From an uncultured Oscillospiraceae bacterium (GTDB lineage Bacteria; Bacillota; Clostridia; Oscillospirales; Oscillospiraceae): DNA of 59,658 nucleotides. Positions within the stretch are counted from its first letter, which is position 1. Each line of letters begins with the position of its first letter. Location: positions 1 through 59,658 of the forward strand of contig CAKUIM010000012.1 of the NCBI GenBank assembly GCA_934660965.1, in the 5' to 3' direction. Positions 25,414 to 34,688 of this stretch are shown in pieces. The position numbers were made by a program, and so were the translations under genes. Under the pieces are notes generated by a model. That model saw only the letters and a list, made by a program, of their open reading frames with translations. It made no database searches and was not told the origin of the DNA.

Positions 25414-26814
25414 TCAGCCCAATGCGCCGGTCTTTCCACGTCCGGCGGCAAGGCCGACGCCCATGATGACCAGGGAGGCAAGCATACCCACAAAGAGGGA
25501 GTCGAAGGGGAACACCCGCCAAAGGCCGAAGATGAGCACCAGGATGGGGCTTACGATGATGGAGGCGAGGGCGTACCCGCGGGGGACGCGCCCGGGCAGC
25601 CACAGCGCGCACAGCAGCGGCGTGAATACCACCGCCCCGCGCAGGCCCATGGACATGAAGGCGAAGCGGAGAATGGTGTCTCCCAGGGCGCCGGTGGAGA
25701 GCAGGCCCGCGGCGGCAAGCACCGCCACAATCCACACCTTGCCCAGCGCGTCCGCCCGGCGCTGGTCGTCAAAGCGGCGGGTGAGCTTTTTCACAATGTC
25801 GTTATTGAGAATGGTGGAGATGCCAAGGGCCAGGCCCGCGCCGGTGCCCAGGATGGCCACGAACAGCGCCCCCAGCACGATGCCAGAGAGCAGCGGCGGC
25901 ATATGGGCGGTGACGAAGGCGGTGAGGGCGGTTTTGGCGGTCATGCCCGGGTAGAGGGCGGCGTTGGCGCGCATGTAGAGGCCCACCAGGATGCCGCCGA
26001 TGCCGATGGGGGGCACCAGGAAGGCGGAGATGAGCGCCCCGCCGATGCCGGCAGCGTCCGTCTTGCCCGCCAATACCCCCTGGGCATAGGTCTGGGTGGT
26101 GAGGATGCCCAGGATGAGGGACAGGCAGGCCCCGGCGTCGGTGCCGAAGCCCCGGGCAAAGAGGGAGAAAAAGTTCACGCCGTTGGGGTCGTCAATGGCG
26201 CGCACCATGTCCGTAAAGGAGCCGAAGCCCCCCACCATGCGCAGCACCATCACGCCGCAGCCGAGCATGGCGGCATAGAGCAGCACCGTTTTCACGATGC
26301 CCACCACCCCCGCGCCCTTGGTGCCGCCGAACACCACGTACAGCGCCATAAAGACGGCGGAGATTGCCACCGAGGCGCGGATGCCCAGGGCGGGCAGCAC
26401 CACGGCGATGACGGCGGTGGCGGAGATGAGCTGGGAGATGATGTTGATGAAGGTGCCGATGCACGAGAGGATGGAGGCGGCCATGCCTGCGCCGGGGCCG
26501 TACTCCTTGCGGATGATGCCCACCAGGGTGAGGCAGCCGGAGCGGCGCAGGGGCTTTGCATAGACAAGGGCCAGGATGAGGCAGGCGATGCCGCCGCCCA
26601 GGGTGAACCACCAGGCGGACATGCCGTAGGAATAGGCAAGCTGGGCGGTGCCCACGGTGGAGGAGCCGCCGATGATGGTGCCGGTGATGACGCCGGTGAC
26701 CACAGCAACGCCCCCCTTGGCACTGCCGCCCCGGCTGCGGGCCCCGGTATAGATGGACAGCCCGACGATGACCGCCAGGGTCAGGGCCAGGCCGGTGATG
26801 AGAAGCGGGTCCAT
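25414..26814 (-). CDS. Sodium:solute symporter (SSS family)
   Basis: A 466-residue transporter with about 12-13 hydrophobic helices over the whole length. Family marks include the N-terminal helix with the VGLSIYTGARSR turn, GGSSTVGTAQLAYSYGMSAWWFTLGGG in helices 2-3 and GILTTQTYAQGVLAGKTD near residue 245. The last is the usual place for the QR-like segment of SSS proteins. It should import an organic solute with Na+; the substrate is unknown. ATG 26814 is chosen because CAGGAG (26825-26830) is about 10 nt upstream and the first helix starts at once; a longer frame to 26973 has no signal. It is a single-gene unit. Confidence 0.9.
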   Translation of the reverse strand: MDPLLITGLALTLAVIVGLSIYTGARSRGGSAKGGVAVVTGVITGTIIGGSSTVGTAQLAYSYGMSAWWFTLGGGIACLILALVYAKPLRRSGCLTLVGIIRKEYGPGAGMAASILSCIGTFINIISQLISATAVIAVVLPALGIRASVAISAVFMALYVVFGGTKGAGVVGIVKTVLLYAAMLGCGVMVLRMVGGFGSFTDMVRAIDDPNGVNFFSLFARGFGTDAGACLSLILGILTTQTYAQGVLAGKTDAAGIGGALISAFLVPPIGIGGILVGLYMRANAALYPGMTAKTALTAFVTAHMPPLLSGIVLGALFVAILGTGAGLALGISTILNNDIVKKLTRRFDDQRRADALGKVWIVAVLAAAGLLSTGALGDTILRFAFMSMGLRGAVVFTPLLCALWLPGRVPRGYALASIIVSPILVLIFGLWRVFPFDSLFVGMLASLVIMGVGLAAGRGKTGALG

Positions 26815-27212
26815 AAAATCAAACTCCTGAATTGTTGTGATGAGCGGGCCCGGGCGCTGCCTCGCCGGGGCTCGCCCGCCGGTGGAAGGGTGGGAAATCC
26901 CCTCCATTATAAAGCAAAAGGCCGGGCAGGCCCACAGGGGCGGCGCAAATAAGGCACCAAAATTTCGGGGCAAAATTTGTGGAAAGTGTCCAAATCAGCG
27001 AAAAATTGACATGGGGAAGGGCGTCAGCGGGGGAATAGTGTATAATTATACTCCGTAAGGTGAAAATGCATGAATGGGAGCAGGAAAAATGTGGATGTTT
27101 GGTGATTCCGTCCGGGCGGGCTTGTGTTATACTGTAAGCAAAATGTAAAATTGCGTGATGGCGCAGCCGATGGGGGCAAGAGCGCCCACGGCGGACAGCA
27201 AGAGGAGAGGAC
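26815..27212. other. Divergent intergenic region, symporter and MATE promoters
   Basis: No gene is seen. On the minus strand a TATAAT (26911-26906) with a poor -35 could serve the symporter. On the plus strand an extended -10, TGT-TATACT (27125-27133), could serve the MATE gene. A TATAATTATA palindrome (27041-27050) lies in the middle, and the composition is locally AT-rich. Confidence 0.5.
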
Positions 27213-28664
27213 ATGACAAAAGAGAACAGCGCGCGCCGGGAGAGCCGACGCCAGACGGTGGACATGACCCAGGGCAGCATCCTGCGGCACATCATCACCT
27301 TCGCCCTGCCGCTGCTGGTGGGGAATGTTTTTCAGCAGCTGTACAACATGGTGGACACCTGGGTGGTGGGCAACTACGTCAGCAACGAGGCCTTTTCCGC
27401 TGTGGGCACCGTGGGGCCCATCATCAACACCCTCATCGGCCTGTTTCTGGGGCTTTCCAGCGGCGCGGGGGCGGTGATCTCCCAGCATTACGGGGCCAAG
27501 CAGTTCGAGCGGGTGCAGGACGCCGTCCACACGGCGGTGACCATGACGCTGGTAATCGGCGTGGCCTTCACCGCCCTGGGCATCGGCATGACGCCGCTGA
27601 TGCTGCGCTTTATGAAGATGCCGCCGGAGGTCACGCCGGAGGCCACCACCTATCTGACCATCTATTTTGCCGGTGTGATGGGGCTGATGCTCTATAACAT
27701 CGGCGCGGGCATCCTGCGCTCGGTGGGCGACTCCAGGCGGCCGTTCTATTTCCTGGTGGTATGCGCCGTGCTCAACACGGTGCTGGACCTGTTTTTCGTG
27801 CTCAAGCTCCACATGGGGGTGGAGGGGGTGGCCCTGGCCACCATCCTGGCCCAGTTTGTGTCGGCGGCGCTGGTGATTGCCACCCTGATGCGCACCGACT
27901 CCTGCGTGAAGCTGCGCATCAGCCGGCTGAAAATCCACTGGAGCATGATGCGCAAGATTTTCAAGGTGGGCATTCCGGCGGCCCTTCAGATGGCGGTGAC
28001 CGCCTTCTCCAACGTGTTTGTGCAGTCCTACATCAACTATTTCGGCAATGACTGCATGTCTGGCTGGACGGCCTACGCCAAGGTGGACCAGTTCATGTTC
28101 CTGCCCATGCAGTCGGTGTCCATAGCGGCCACCACCTTTGTGGGGCAGAATCTGGGCTCCAACCAGACGGAGCGGGCCCGCCGGGGGGTGCGTACCGCCC
28201 TTGCCATTGCAGTGGTGTGCACCCTGGTGCTGATGGTGCCGGTGGTGGCGTTCGCGCCCCAGCTTGTGTGGTTCTTCAACCGGAGGGCGGAGGTCATCGC
28301 CTTCGGCACCATGCTGCTGCGGTATATCTCGCCGTTCTATGTCATCAACTGCGTCAATCAGGTGTACGCCGGTGCCCTGCGGGGCGCGGGCAACAGCCGG
28401 GCGTCCATGGTGGCTATGCTGTCCTCCTTCGTGGTGTTCCGGCAGTGCTACCTTTACATCATGTCTCACTACATCTGCAACGAGATTATTCCCATCGCCA
28501 TGGGCTACCCCGCCGGGTGGCTGGTGTGCAGCGTCATCATGGTGATTTACTTCCGGAAGGTCAAGCTCACCCGTACCCGGCTGGTGGATGAGCCGGACAG
28601 CGCCCTGGAGGGCGAGGCGGACGCCGACGCCGCCGTTGACGCGGGTGAGGCCGGCGAGGACTGA
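27213..28664 (+). CDS. MATE-family efflux transporter
   Basis: A 483-residue exporter of the multidrug and toxin extrusion family, with 12 predicted helices in two bundles. Family marks are PLLVGNVFQQLYNMVDTWVVG near residue 35, VGPIINTLIGLFLGLSSGAG, GIPAALQMAVTAFSNVFVQ at the second bundle and GAGNSRASM. It probably uses an H+ or Na+ gradient to expel cationic compounds. The C-terminal 35 residues are acidic and non-hydrophobic (ALEGEADADAAVDAGEAGED). The ATG follows GAGGAGAGG. A DUF1003 gene follows 30 bp later and is likely cotranscribed. Confidence 0.95.
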   Translation: MTKENSARRESRRQTVDMTQGSILRHIITFALPLLVGNVFQQLYNMVDTWVVGNYVSNEAFSAVGTVGPIINTLIGLFLGLSSGAGAVISQHYGAKQFERVQDAVHTAVTMTLVIGVAFTALGIGMTPLMLRFMKMPPEVTPEATTYLTIYFAGVMGLMLYNIGAGILRSVGDSRRPFYFLVVCAVLNTVLDLFFVLKLHMGVEGVALATILAQFVSAALVIATLMRTDSCVKLRISRLKIHWSMMRKIFKVGIPAALQMAVTAFSNVFVQSYINYFGNDCMSGWTAYAKVDQFMFLPMQSVSIAATTFVGQNLGSNQTERARRGVRTALAIAVVCTLVLMVPVVAFAPQLVWFFNRRAEVIAFGTMLLRYISPFYVINCVNQVYAGALRGAGNSRASMVAMLSSFVVFRQCYLYIMSHYICNEIIPIAMGYPAGWLVCSVIMVIYFRKVKLTRTRLVDEPDSALEGEADADAAVDAGEAGED

Positions 28665-28694
28665 CCGGGCTGCCGGAGAAGGGGGTACATTCTG

Positions 28695-29210
28695 ATGAAG
28701 GAAAACCGAAAGCTGCTCCGGGAGATTCTCACGGAGATCCGCCATGATATGACGGATGAAGAGGTGCTCAATCTGCTGGCGGACAGCAAGGTGTCCGCCG
28801 ATCCCGAGAGGGAGCGGGAGAAGTATACCCTTGGACAGCGTGCGGCGGATGCCATCGCGAAATTTGCCGGCAGCTGGGCATTTATTTTTTCCTTCATAGG
28901 GGTGCTCGTGCTGTGGATGCTCGTGAATACGCTGCTGGCGGCCCACGCCTTTGACCCATACCCCTTTATCCTGCTCAACCTGGTGCTCTCCTGCGTGGCG
29001 GCCATCCAGGCGCCGCTTATCATGATGAGTCAGAACCGCCAGGAGGAGAAGGACCGCCGCCGGGCGGAGAACGACTATAAGGTCAACCTCAAAACGGAGA
29101 TCATGATCGAGGACCTGTACGACAAGGTCAACGCCATTCTGGCCAAGCAGAATGCACTGGAAAAGCGCTTGCAGATGGAGAACCAGGAAAAGCCGGCGGA
29201 TAAGAAATAG
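28695..29210 (+). CDS. DUF1003 membrane protein
   Basis: A 171-residue protein with two transmembrane helices (about 60-82 and 92-112) joined by a short loop, the DUF1003 pattern (GSWAFIFSFIGVLVLWMLVN, then PFILLNLVLSCVAAIQAPLIMMSQNRQ). A hydrophilic N terminus and a charged helical C terminus (EEKDRRRAENDYKVNLKTE, then a coiled-coil-like end) lie in the cytoplasm. The role of DUF1003 proteins is not established. The gene follows the MATE exporter and ends before a strong terminator. Confidence 0.93.
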   Translation: MKENRKLLREILTEIRHDMTDEEVLNLLADSKVSADPEREREKYTLGQRAADAIAKFAGSWAFIFSFIGVLVLWMLVNTLLAAHAFDPYPFILLNLVLSCVAAIQAPLIMMSQNRQEEKDRRRAENDYKVNLKTEIMIEDLYDKVNAILAKQNALEKRLQMENQEKPADKK

Positions 29211-29269
29211 ACCGCTGGGCGGGCGGACACGGCCCCTTCGCCCTGCGTATCGGCGCATATCATCGGTGA

Positions 29270-29303
29270 AAAAGTCCCGGCGGAAGGTTCCGCCGGGACT
29301 TTT
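29270..29303. terminator. Terminator of the MATE-DUF1003 operon
   Basis: A 15-bp stem AAAAGTCCCGGCGGA (29270-29284) with its complement (29289-29303), flanked by A and T tracts, so it can work on both strands. Confidence 0.95.
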
Positions 29304-29328
29304 GCTGCTCTTTGGCTGGGTGCGGACT

Positions 29329-29595
29329 TCAGGAGGGGAGGCTTACCACCGTCCGGACGCCGTCGCTCTCCACGGTCTGGTAGCCGTCGGCCACATAGGC
29401 GCTGGGGTTATAGCTGAAGGTGCCGCCGGTGATGACCTCACCAGAGCGGTTGGCATAACTCTGCGTAGCCCGATCCAGAATGGCCGCGGCCTCGGCCCGG
29501 CGCGGGAAAATTCCCAGCAGGATTCCCAGCAGCAAAACCACCAGAATCCACCCGAAACCGCCGCGCGGCGGAGTAAGAAGGGGTGGGAAAGCCAA
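29329..29595 (-). CDS. Possible small membrane protein after tRNA-Arg
   Basis: An open frame of about 88 residues from a TTG, with a hydrophobic helix GWILVVLLLGILLGIF followed by a hydrophilic tail (TQSYANRSGEVITGGTFSYN). The tail looks like real protein (balanced composition, secreted-type), but no good ribosome binding site or ATG is seen after the tRNA-Arg terminator; the longer frame runs back through the tRNA. It could be a small membrane protein, or the remnant of one. Low confidence. Confidence 0.35.
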   Translation of the reverse strand: MAFPPLLTPPRGGFGWILVVLLLGILLGIFPRRAEAAAILDRATQSYANRSGEVITGGTFSYNPSAYVADGYQTVESDGVRTVVSLPS

Positions 29596-29597
29596 AA

Positions 29598-29640
29598 GAA
29601 AAAAGCCTTGAAACACTTGCAGTGCAAGCATTTCAAGGCT
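29598..29640 (-). terminator. Terminator of tRNA-Arg
   Basis: AAAGCCTTGAAA (29602-29613) pairs with TTTCAAGGCTTT (29631-29642), with a T tract on the minus strand (TTTTTTCTTTT) and one on the plus strand too. Confidence 0.85.
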
Positions 29641-29649
29641 TTTTCGGTC

Positions 29650-29726
29650 TGGTACGCCCGAAGGGACTCGAACCCCCAACATTCAGAACCGGAATCTGAC
29701 GCTCTATCCAATTGAACTACGGGCGC
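29650..29726 (-). tRNA. tRNA-Arg (anticodon CCG)
   Basis: A 77-nt tRNA on the minus strand. Acceptor GCGCCCG (29726-29720) pairs with CGGGCGT (29660-29654), with a G-U closing pair. ACCA is encoded (29653-29650). The anticodon stem TCAGA/TCTGA holds TTCCGGT, so the anticodon is CCG and reads CGG. Confidence 0.95.
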
Positions 29727-29750
29727 ATGCCGTTTCATCAACGCCAACAT

Positions 29751-29779
29751 AGTATACCAACCTTTTTCCAAAAAGTAAA
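29751..29779 (-). promoter_or_regulatory. Promoter of tRNA-Arg
   Basis: Minus strand TTTACT (29779-29774), 17 bp, TATACT (29756-29751). The tRNA begins 24 bp downstream of the -10 box. Confidence 0.75.
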
Positions 29780-29928
29780 GGGGAAATTTCAAAAGATACC
29801 GGGTTAATTTTTGAAAAACTGATACCATATAGCTGAAAAATATGATATGATAATCTATCATGCAGGATAAAAAGCGGCAGGGCGCGGCGTGTGCTGCGCC
29901 GGAGGAGGACAGAAAGGGGGCGGAGCGC

Positions 29929-31305
29929 GTGAAGCGGTTGGCAGTGTGCATTGCGGCGGCTGTGATGGCGGCGATGCTCTCTGGCTGCGGGCTGAAGCTG
30001 TTCAAGGCGGCGGACGAGCTCTACGCCCGGCCCCAGCTCCCGGAGGAGTATCAGCAGCTTGAGCGCACCATCGATCTTGTGATGGAGCGGCAGGATGTGG
30101 ACTACGCCGCCCCCATCTCCGGCAGCAACGCCTCGGCGGTGCAGCTGCTGGATCTGGACGAGGACGGCGAGTGCGAGATGGCGGTGGCCTTTTTCCGGGC
30201 CAACGCCTCCGACGACCCGCAGCCGCTGAAAATCATCATGTTCCGCATCGGCAGCGACGGCAACTACAATATTGCCTACACCCTGGAGGGCGAGGGCAAC
30301 AACATCAACTCCATCGAGTATGAGGACCTGGACGGCGACGGCAGCCGGGAGGTGGTGGTCAGCTGGCAGCTGGCCGCCCGGGCCAACGTCCTGTCGGTCT
30401 ACTCCCTCGGGCCCACCGGCCCCCGGGAGCTCATCCACACCACCTATAACAAAAGCTACGTCCTGGGTGACCTTAACGAGGACGGCCGGCGGGAGCTGAT
30501 TCTCATCCAGCAGGGGGACAGCGGCGACACCCCCAGCTGGGCCAGCTACTACACCTTCCGGGAGGGCGTGCTGACCATGACCTCCGGCACCCCCCTCTCG
30601 GCCAACATCCGGGACATCACTGCGGTGCGCGCCGGGGCGCTCTCCGGGCAGAAGCCCGCCATTTACGTCACCTCCAGCTGCGACGGCGGGCAGGTGACCG
30701 ACATCCTCACCTGCCGGGAGGGGGAGCTTGCCAACGTCACCCTCTACGCGGCCAGCGGCATCAGCAACGACACCCTGCGCACCTACACCGAGGTGAGCCC
30801 CACCGACATCAACGGTGACGGCGTGCTGGAAATCCCCCTGGCCCTGCCCCTGCCCAGCGCGTCGCTGAGCAGCGAAGGGGTCTACTGGGTCATCTACTGG
30901 CGGCAGTTTGACGCCGACGGCAAGGCCTCCATGGTGTGCATGACCTATCACTGCGTCACTGACGGGTGGTATCTGGTGCTGCCCAACGACTGGGACGGCA
31001 AGATTGCCGTGGAGCGGGACGACCGCCTCAACTACCGGGGCGAGCGGGCTGTGACCTTCTACTACCGGGGCGAAGGGGACGCCGCGGCCGCGCCCTTCCT
31101 CACCATCCTGCGCCTGAGCGGCACGGAGGAGAGCGTGGCAGCCAAGGCAGTGCTGCCCGGGCGCAGGCTGCTGTGCTGGAGCGGCAGGAACACGGCCTAT
31201 GCGATGATACTTTCCAAGGACGGCTGGGACTGCGGCCTGACGGAGGACCAGGTGGCCGAGCGCTTCAGCCTCATCACCACTGAGTGGGCCACCGGCGCAA
31301 CTTGA
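29929..31305 (+). CDS. Lipoprotein with DxDxDG (VCBS/FG-GAP-like) repeats
   Basis: A 458-residue exported lipoprotein. It starts at GTG 29929 with a signal peptide (VKRLAVCIAAAVMAAMLSGC), lipobox LSGC with Cys20. An ATG at 29860 would put 23 charged residues before the signal. Four similar Asp-rich segments follow: LDLDEDGECEM, EDLDGDGSREV, GDLNEDGRREL and TDINGDGVLEI. These recall the calcium-binding loops of VCBS/FG-GAP beta-propellers, so a propeller fold is likely. The gene sits 21 bp before a two-component system, so it may be its surface-exposed sensor or input protein. No characterised homologue is recognised; the partner role is inferred. Confidence 0.82.
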   Translation: MKRLAVCIAAAVMAAMLSGCGLKLFKAADELYARPQLPEEYQQLERTIDLVMERQDVDYAAPISGSNASAVQLLDLDEDGECEMAVAFFRANASDDPQPLKIIMFRIGSDGNYNIAYTLEGEGNNINSIEYEDLDGDGSREVVVSWQLAARANVLSVYSLGPTGPRELIHTTYNKSYVLGDLNEDGRRELILIQQGDSGDTPSWASYYTFREGVLTMTSGTPLSANIRDITAVRAGALSGQKPAIYVTSSCDGGQVTDILTCREGELANVTLYAASGISNDTLRTYTEVSPTDINGDGVLEIPLALPLPSASLSSEGVYWVIYWRQFDADGKASMVCMTYHCVTDGWYLVLPNDWDGKIAVERDDRLNYRGERAVTFYYRGEGDAAAAPFLTILRLSGTEESVAAKAVLPGRRLLCWSGRNTAYAMILSKDGWDCGLTEDQVAERFSLITTEWATGAT

Positions 31306-31326
31306 ATTTGAAGGAGGCGGCAAGCC

Positions 31327-32016
31327 ATGAAAAAGGTATTGGTGCTGGAGGATGAGCCGAACATCCGCAGCTTTGTGGTTATCAACCTCAAGCGGGCAGG
31401 CTACGAGACCATCGAGGCCGGCGACGGGGAGGAGGCCCTGGCCCAGATCCGGGCAAACCCCGACATCAAGGTGGCCCTGCTGGACATCATGCTCCCCGGC
31501 GACATGGATGGCTTCGAGGTCTGCCGCCGCATCCGGGCGGGGAACGAGCAGATCGGCATCATCATGCTCACCGCCCGCACCCAGGAGATGGACAAGGTCA
31601 CCGGCCTTATGACCGGCGCGGACGACTATGTTACCAAGCCCTTCTCCCCGGCGGAGCTCACCGCCCGGGTGGACGCCCTCTACCGCCGCTCCGGCGGCGA
31701 GGCGGTGCGGGACGCTGACGAGCTGCGCCAGCCCCCCTTCCTGCTCAACACCCGCAACCGCACCCTGGAGAAGAACGGCCAGAGGGTCAAGCTTACCCAG
31801 GTGGAGTATTCCATCGTGAAGCTCTTCATGGACAATCCGGGCAAGGCCCTCTCCCGGGAGGAGATTCTCGACGCGGTGTGGGGCAAGAACTACATCGGAG
31901 AGCTGAAAATCGTGGACGTGAACATCCGCCGGCTGCGCATCAAGCTGGAGGACGACGCCCAGAACCCCGCCTACATCACCACGGTGTGGGGCTACGGGTA
32001 TAAGTGGGATATTTAA
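31327..32016 (+). CDS. OmpR/PhoB-family response regulator
   Basis: A 229-residue regulator. The receiver has LEDEPN (acidic site), phosphoacceptor Asp near 53 (VALLDIMLPG), MLTARTQ and DDYVTKPFS. The C-terminal winged helix ends TVWGYGYKWDI. The receiver has an extra residue in the LPGDMDG loop. It is preceded by GGAGGCGG and a lipoprotein gene 21 bp upstream, and followed by its kinase 42 bp downstream. The three genes probably form one operon. Confidence 0.95.
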   Translation: MKKVLVLEDEPNIRSFVVINLKRAGYETIEAGDGEEALAQIRANPDIKVALLDIMLPGDMDGFEVCRRIRAGNEQIGIIMLTARTQEMDKVTGLMTGADDYVTKPFSPAELTARVDALYRRSGGEAVRDADELRQPPFLLNTRNRTLEKNGQRVKLTQVEYSIVKLFMDNPGKALSREEILDAVWGKNYIGELKIVDVNIRRLRIKLEDDAQNPAYITTVWGYGYKWDI

Positions 32017-32058
32017 CGCCCTGCCGTTGAGACCGGGCGCGGGGAAGGGGGCGCGGCC

Positions 32059-33531
32059 ATGCAGAGAAAGAGCCATGAGCAGAAAAAGGCGGCAGTGAAG
32101 GCAGCGGTGGAGAAAAAGCGCCGCCAGCGCTCCGGCCGGGGCCTGCGGCGGCGCTGGATGCTCAACTCCCTTGCGGTGGTGGCGGGGGTGCTGCTGCTGG
32201 CCGGCACGGCCTTTGTCAGCGCCATGTACAGCTCTTACTACCAGATCGTCCGGGAGGGCATGGAGACCCAGGCCCAGACGGCGGCCAGCTTCCTGCGCAA
32301 CTACGCAAGCGAGCGGGAATTCCTCACTGCCGCCCGCTACTATATGAACGAGGACTTCTCCAACGCACGGCTGGAGCTCCAGATCCTCACCCCCGCCGGG
32401 CGGCTGCGCATGTCCTCGCTGATGGACGTGCCCCGCACCATGACCGTCACCCCCGACATCGAGCAGGCGGTGCGCGAGAAGAAGTGCTGCAGCTGGGAGG
32501 GCCAGGACCTGGACACCCAGGAGCACATTATGGCGGTGTCCGCCCCGGTGGTCTATAACGGCGCGGTGGTGGGCGTCACCCGCCTGGTCACCTCCCTGCG
32601 GGAGGTAGATCAGCTCATGGTGTTCATCATCATCATCACCGCCGCCATTGCCGTGTGCGTGCTGGCCCTGGTGTGGTTTACCAACTACTTCTTCATCCGG
32701 TCTATCTTGGACCCGGTGTCCCGGGTGACGGAGACGGCCAAGCGCATCGCCGCGGGCAGCTACGGCATCCAGATGGAAAAGCGCACTGACGACGAGATGG
32801 GCCAGCTCACCGACGCCATCAACGACATGTCCATGAAGATCGACCAGGCGGAAAAGACCCAGTCGGAGTTTATCTCCTCCGTTTCCCACGAGCTGCGCAC
32901 CCCTCTCACCGCCATCAACGGCTGGGCGGAGACCCTGCAAAGCGGCGAGGTGCGCGACGAGGAGGGCGTGAAGAAGGGCCTGGGCATCATCGTGTCCGAG
33001 GCCCGGCGGCTGACAAACATGGTGGAGGAGCTGCTGGAGTTCTCCCGCATTGAGGCCGGGCGCTTCAACCTCTCGGTGGAGCCGCTGGACATCACCGCCG
33101 AGCTGGAGGACGCCGTCTACACCTACCGGGAGTTCTTCCGGCGCAAGGGCCTGGAGCTTTGCTACCGGGAGCCGGAGGAGCAGTTCCCGCCCATCAGCGG
33201 CGATCCGGAGCGGCTGCGGCAGGTGTTCTGCAACCTGCTGGACAACGCCGACAAGCACGGCGGCTCCGGCGGGCGGGTGGACGTGTCCATCTGCCGGGAG
33301 GGGGACGCGGCGGCCATCCGTATCCGGGACTACGGCCCCGGTATCCCGGAGGAGGAGCTGCCCCACGTGAAGTACAAATTCTACAAGGGCTCGTCCAAGG
33401 CCCGGGGCTCGGGCATCGGCCTTGCCGTGTGTGAGGAGATCATCACCCGCCACGGCGGCACCCTGGACATCGGCAACGCCGAGGGCGGCGGGTGCGTGGT
33501 GACGGTGCGGCTGCCCTTCGGCCAAAATTAG
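32059..33531 (+). CDS. Sensor histidine kinase
   Basis: A 490-residue membrane kinase. A basic cytoplasmic head (1-34) precedes the first helix (about 35-57). An extracytoplasmic region of about 130 residues follows, then a second helix (about 187-215). A HAMP linker leads to HisKA (phosphoacceptor His near 277, VSHELRTPLTA) and HATPase with NLLDNADKHGG and SGIGLAVCEEI. It has no PAS domain. The ATG follows AAGGGGG. Its partner regulator and the DxDxDG lipoprotein are directly upstream. The signal is unknown. Confidence 0.95.
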   Translation: MQRKSHEQKKAAVKAAVEKKRRQRSGRGLRRRWMLNSLAVVAGVLLLAGTAFVSAMYSSYYQIVREGMETQAQTAASFLRNYASEREFLTAARYYMNEDFSNARLELQILTPAGRLRMSSLMDVPRTMTVTPDIEQAVREKKCCSWEGQDLDTQEHIMAVSAPVVYNGAVVGVTRLVTSLREVDQLMVFIIIITAAIAVCVLALVWFTNYFFIRSILDPVSRVTETAKRIAAGSYGIQMEKRTDDEMGQLTDAINDMSMKIDQAEKTQSEFISSVSHELRTPLTAINGWAETLQSGEVRDEEGVKKGLGIIVSEARRLTNMVEELLEFSRIEAGRFNLSVEPLDITAELEDAVYTYREFFRRKGLELCYREPEEQFPPISGDPERLRQVFCNLLDNADKHGGSGGRVDVSICREGDAAAIRIRDYGPGIPEEELPHVKYKFYKGSSKARGSGIGLAVCEEIITRHGGTLDIGNAEGGGCVVTVRLPFGQN

Positions 33532-33551
33532 AACAAAAGTTTTACAAAAGC

Positions 33552-33580
33552 TTGCGGCGGCGGGCCCCCTCTGGTATCAT
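33552..33580 (+). promoter_or_regulatory. Promoter of the DUF1385-prmC unit
   Basis: TTGCGG (33552-33557), 17 bp, TATCAT (33575-33580) with an extended -10 TGG. It lies 21 nt after the kinase stop codon. Confidence 0.65.
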
Positions 33581-33617
33581 AGCGGGGTGACGCCGGGCAA
33601 AAACAAGGAGAACCTAC

Positions 33618-34592
33618 ATGGCAGACAAGCATTCCACCGGCAGCGGGGCCTTCAAGACCTCCTGCGGCGGGCAGGCCCTCATCGAGGGCATTATGATGCA
33701 GGGGCCGGAGCGGCGCGCGGTTGTGGTGCGCCGGCCGGACGGCACCCTGGACGTGACCACCTGGGACAACCCCAAGCGCAAGGGCATCTGGAAGCTGCCC
33801 TTCCTGCGGGGCATCGTCACCTTCGGCTCGGCCATGGTCCACGGCGTGAAGGCGCTGATGTACTCCGCCGACGTCTCCGGCGGGATGGAGACCGGGGGCG
33901 AGGAGGAGCTCACCGGCCTTGACAAGTGGATCAACGACCACTTCTCCCAGGAGAAGGCGGCCTCTATCCTCATCGCCATCGCCGCCGTGCTGGGGGTGGC
34001 GTTTTCCGTGGGCCTTTTTATCCTGCTGCCCACCGCCCTCACCGGGCTCATCGGCCTTGGGTGGAAGACCATGCCCCTCTGGGTGCGCTCGGTGCTGGAG
34101 GGGGTCATCAAGGTGGTCATCTTCCTGTGCTACCTCTTCCTGTGCTCCCGGATGAAGGAGATCCACCGGGTGTTCCAGTATCACGGTGCGGAGCATAAGA
34201 CCATTTTCTGCTACGAGAACGGCCTGGAGCTGACGGTGGAGAACGTGCGCATCCAGCCCCGGCACCACCCCCGCTGCGGCACCAGCTTCATGTTCGTGGT
34301 GATTGTGATTTCCATTTTCCTGTCCATCGTCATCTTCACGCCGCTGAAGATCGAGAACACCTTCCTGCGCATGGCGCTGCACCTGCTGCTGCTGCCGCTG
34401 ATCGTGGGGGTGACCTATGAATTCAACCGCTATGTGGGCGGGCACGACGGGCCGGTGTGCCGGGCCCTGCGCGCGCCGGGCATGTGGCTTCAGAATTTTA
34501 CCACCTTTGAGCCCGACGACTCCATGATCGAGGTGGGCATCGAGGCCTTGAAGCAGGTGCTGCCCAAGGAGAAGGGCGCCGACCGGTGGTAA
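33618..34592 (+). CDS. DUF1385 membrane protein
   Basis: A 324-residue protein of the DUF1385 family. The N-terminal part has the conserved SCGGQALIEGIMMQGPERRAVVVR segment. Several helices follow (about 120-145, 155-180, 225-255), and the HGAEHKTIFCYENGLELTVEN segment with conserved His and Cys lies between. RHHPRCGTSFMF follows. In Firmicutes this gene is often next to prmC and prfA, which suggests a conserved but unassigned cell-envelope or metal-related role. Here prmC follows; prfA does not. Confidence 0.93.
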   Translation: MADKHSTGSGAFKTSCGGQALIEGIMMQGPERRAVVVRRPDGTLDVTTWDNPKRKGIWKLPFLRGIVTFGSAMVHGVKALMYSADVSGGMETGGEEELTGLDKWINDHFSQEKAASILIAIAAVLGVAFSVGLFILLPTALTGLIGLGWKTMPLWVRSVLEGVIKVVIFLCYLFLCSRMKEIHRVFQYHGAEHKTIFCYENGLELTVENVRIQPRHHPRCGTSFMFVVIVISIFLSIVIFTPLKIENTFLRMALHLLLLPLIVGVTYEFNRYVGGHDGPVCRALRAPGMWLQNFTTFEPDDSMIEVGIEALKQVLPKEKGADRW

Positions 34593-34688
34593 GGCCGGCC
34601 GGTGCGCGGCCTGCGCGCCGCCCGGGATTGAAAATGAACGCTCTGCCGCAGGCGGCGCCTTGCGGGGGGCCAGAAAGGAGGCGCGTGG

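Noticed and set aside
29596..29682. The upstream extension of the small frame after tRNA-Arg
   Set aside because: It runs through the tRNA-Arg 3' end and its terminator, so only the part after the terminator could be coding.
29704..33525. A 1273-residue minus-strand frame over the lipoprotein and the second two-component system
   Set aside because: It is antisense to three genes with clear families and has a repetitive His/Gly/Val/Leu composition.
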